A stretch of 64,000 bases of DNA. Origin: an uncultured Roseibium sp. (GTDB lineage Bacteria > Pseudomonadota > Alphaproteobacteria > Rhizobiales > Stappiaceae). Below are positions 62,599 to 64,000 of the stretch, in pieces. Made by a program: the position numbers and the translations under genes. Under the pieces are notes generated by a model. The model was given only the letters and a program-made list of their open reading frames with translations, ran no database searches and was not told the DNA's origin. The stretch covers positions 806,001 to 870,000 of the forward strand of contig NZ_OY780958.1 in the NCBI RefSeq assembly GCF_963675985.1. The letters run 5' to 3'. How positions within the stretch are numbered: position 1 is the first letter of the stretch; each line of letters starts with the position of its first letter.

Positions 62599-62950
62599 GT
62601 GGACAAGGACAAGGACGTGGTCCGGCGCTTCTATCCGCCGATCAGCGTGTCGGAGGTGCCGCCGCAGCCGAAACCCTTCGAATCCAGGCGGCGCGTGCTG
62701 ATGCCCGGCGAACAGAAGGATTTCGCGGTGCTCCCCGACCACTCGCGCGAGGACGCCTTCTCCACCTTCGGCCGGTCGGACACGGTGATGGTGCTGTTTG
62801 AGGATATCGACGGCGACAGCATCACCATGAAGGGTGGCAGCGGCTTCGACCGCAACGCCCGCTTGCCTGACCAAGGGCCGTAAATACAAGCTCCGCATCC
62901 GGCTTTATGACTGCCGGGCGGAAGGCGATACGGTGGTGATGATGCGGTGA
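62599..62950 (+). pseudogene. Frameshifted remnant of an unidentified gene
   Basis: A frame open from before 62599 reads a protein-like sequence (VVRRFYPPISVSEVPPQPKP, PGEQKDFAVLPDHS, DTVMVLFEDIDGDS) to a stop at 62881. The natural continuation (LTKGRKYKLRIRLYDCRAEG, ending 62950) is in another frame, so a one-base shift near 62860 breaks the gene. No plausible start or ribosome site is present and the 5' end abuts the VOC gene, so it is probably truncated as well. I do not recognise the family. Confidence 0.5.
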
Positions 62951-62975
62951 GGGGGGCTTGGTAGAGCCCCTATAA

Positions 62976-63086
62976 CCTCTCCCATGGGGAGAGGTCGGGC
63001 CAACGGCCCGGGTGAGGGGTTTCAAACTCCCCGTATCCCACAGGCTCTGTAGCCCCTCACCCTAATCCTCTCCCAATGGGAGAGGG
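62976..63086. repeat. Dispersed palindromic repeat, CTCTCCC/GGGAGAG family, copy 3
   Basis: Begins ACCTCTCCCATGGGGAGAGG and ends CCTCTCCCAATGGGAGAGG, with inner CCCGGGTGAGGGG and CCCCTCACCC. It fills the gap between the remnant and the convergent membrane-protein gene. Confidence 0.85.
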
Positions 63087-63120
63087 AACTAGCCCTGCCA
63101 GGTTGCGCAGGCCAAACCCA

Positions 63121-63909
63121 TCAAATGATCGACAAAGTTCTCCAGAAGTCCTTGCGCGGGACGCAGGCTTTCATCGCGCTGGTAATCATCCGTTCGGGAT
63201 TGTCGACCGGGTAAAAATGCATGTATCGGGGCGACCAGTTGTAGACTTCCGGTCCGCCGACTGAGTCGACGATCAGCAGACCACGAAAATCCCACTCGGA
63301 CGTCGACTTGTTTCCCGACATGTTTGTGTAGAAAGAAAGCCCGCGCAATTCGGCGAGGGACCTAATGGCTTCTGTCTGATTGGTATGCAGCGCAATACAG
63401 AATGGCCGGTCTCCCGCGATCCGGTTCGTGCCAAGGAAGACGGCGCCTGCCGAGACGAGAGACCAGAGGGCGACGGCCATCGGCAGCGTGATGTTCCTCC
63501 AAGATTGTCTGTGGAATTCACTTGCCTCCCAAGGCCACGTCGAAGCGAGCATGATCGAGGCACAGACGGCGATGGTCAGTGTGATGCCGTGCAGGAGAAC
63601 CATCTTTGCGCCGGTCCCTGAAATCAATGCGCCTCCCAAAGCGATAATCAGCCCGCACACTCCCGCCGATATGGCCAGAAGCAATGCCGGACCGCGTGGC
63701 AGACGAAACGCCGTCAGCCCGCGCAAGAGCGCCATGGCCAGGGGAATGAGCGGTGCGAAGGCAGTGGCGTAGAAAGCCAGATAGATCGCAAGTCCAAGTG
63801 CGGAGAAATCCTTGGGAAGCAACTCGACACCCTCTGGCAGGATCGGGAACTGTAGATATCCGGCGGTAATCAGAAGGGCGGCGGCGATGAAGATGCGGGG
63901 GAAGGTCAT
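63121..63909 (-). CDS. Membrane protein of unknown function
   Basis: A 262-residue protein with five or so hydrophobic segments in the first 170 residues (one near the N-terminus, then about 40-63, 74-97, 102-122 and 145-165) and a soluble C-terminal region of about 90 residues with cysteines (RPFCIALH, MKACVPRK). No family was recognised. The ATG at 63909 has only a weak ribosome site. Confidence 0.7.
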   Translation of the reverse strand: MTFPRIFIAAALLITAGYLQFPILPEGVELLPKDFSALGLAIYLAFYATAFAPLIPLAMALLRGLTAFRLPRGPALLLAISAGVCGLIIALGGALISGTGAKMVLLHGITLTIAVCASIMLASTWPWEASEFHRQSWRNITLPMAVALWSLVSAGAVFLGTNRIAGDRPFCIALHTNQTEAIRSLAELRGLSFYTNMSGNKSTSEWDFRGLLIVDSVGGPEVYNWSPRYMHFYPVDNPERMITSAMKACVPRKDFWRTLSII

Positions 63910-64000
63910 GGATGCTGAGGTGTTGTCGCCGGGGGGAAGAGTGCGTGGATTGAAATGCAGGCTCTGCGAGTAGAGCGTTCGGGAAGGTGAAATGCAACGC
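63910..64000. other. Window end, no gene seen
   Basis: 91 bases upstream of the last gene; presumably its promoter region. No feature identified. Confidence 0.3.

Overview
The window looks like chromosomal DNA of an alphaproteobacterium of the order Hyphomicrobiales (Rhizobiales), possibly a Stappiaceae-like marine or soil lineage. The evidence is the high GC content, the single-domain regulator DivK next to a DUF3572 gene, an EipB-type envelope protein, a DNA polymerase IV with an N-terminal zinc-ribbon extension, and the gene order pyrB-pyrC'-plsY-dprA // topA-rnr-DUF983-NUDIX-rpmG, which is common in that order. No rRNA, tRNA, CRISPR array, insertion sequence, integrase or phage gene was seen.

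Layout. 0.1-3 kb: clpS-clpA proteolysis pair and its terminator. 3-6.8 kb: amino-acid exporters (LysE type, AzlCD) and a WYL regulator divergent from a glutathione transferase. 7-16 kb: HIT protein, a secreted trypsin-like protease with a duplicated N-terminal module, a COG3146 protein carrying what looks like an in-frame repeat insertion, GDPD, RidA, EipB, DNA polymerase IV, a HAD protein and DUF3572. 16.4-20.8 kb: divK, a long gene-free stretch, a Cache-type chemoreceptor and an Hsp70-like protein. 20.9-32.5 kb: the conserved housekeeping block, including a dihydroorotase homologue that has lost its metal-binding HxH. 32.6-39.2 kb: AidB-like acyl-CoA dehydrogenase, ruvX with an AEC transporter, a membrane GGDEF-EAL protein and a UPF0173 metallo-hydrolase. 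39.3-43 kb: a TPR-SLOG-class III cyclase fusion and two divergent transglutaminase-like genes. 43-44.9 kb: a cold-shock protein, a small basic protein and a fatty-acid desaturase in a row.

44.9-53.6 kb is accessory in character. It has 1.5 kb with almost no credible coding, small secreted proteins divergent from a NarX/NarL-type two-component pair, a decayed salicylyl-CoA 5-hydroxylase gene next to an intact cupin gene, a second possible gene remnant, an AraC-DUF2000 pair and a GFA-family protein. 53.7-61.7 kb is one functional unit: an M20 amidohydrolase divergent from a peptide-type ABC importer (binding protein, permease, permease-ATPase fusion, second ATPase) ending in a GntR/FCD regulator. 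The last 2.3 kb holds a VOC protein, a frameshifted remnant, dispersed palindromic repeats and a membrane protein of unknown function.

The items that most merit follow-up are a dispersed GANTC-rich repeat found once between genes and once inside a coding sequence, the TPR-SLOG-cyclase fusion, the duplicated-module protease, and a covarying double-hairpin repeat inside the ABC operon. Nothing here is a clear-cut new defence or mobile system.
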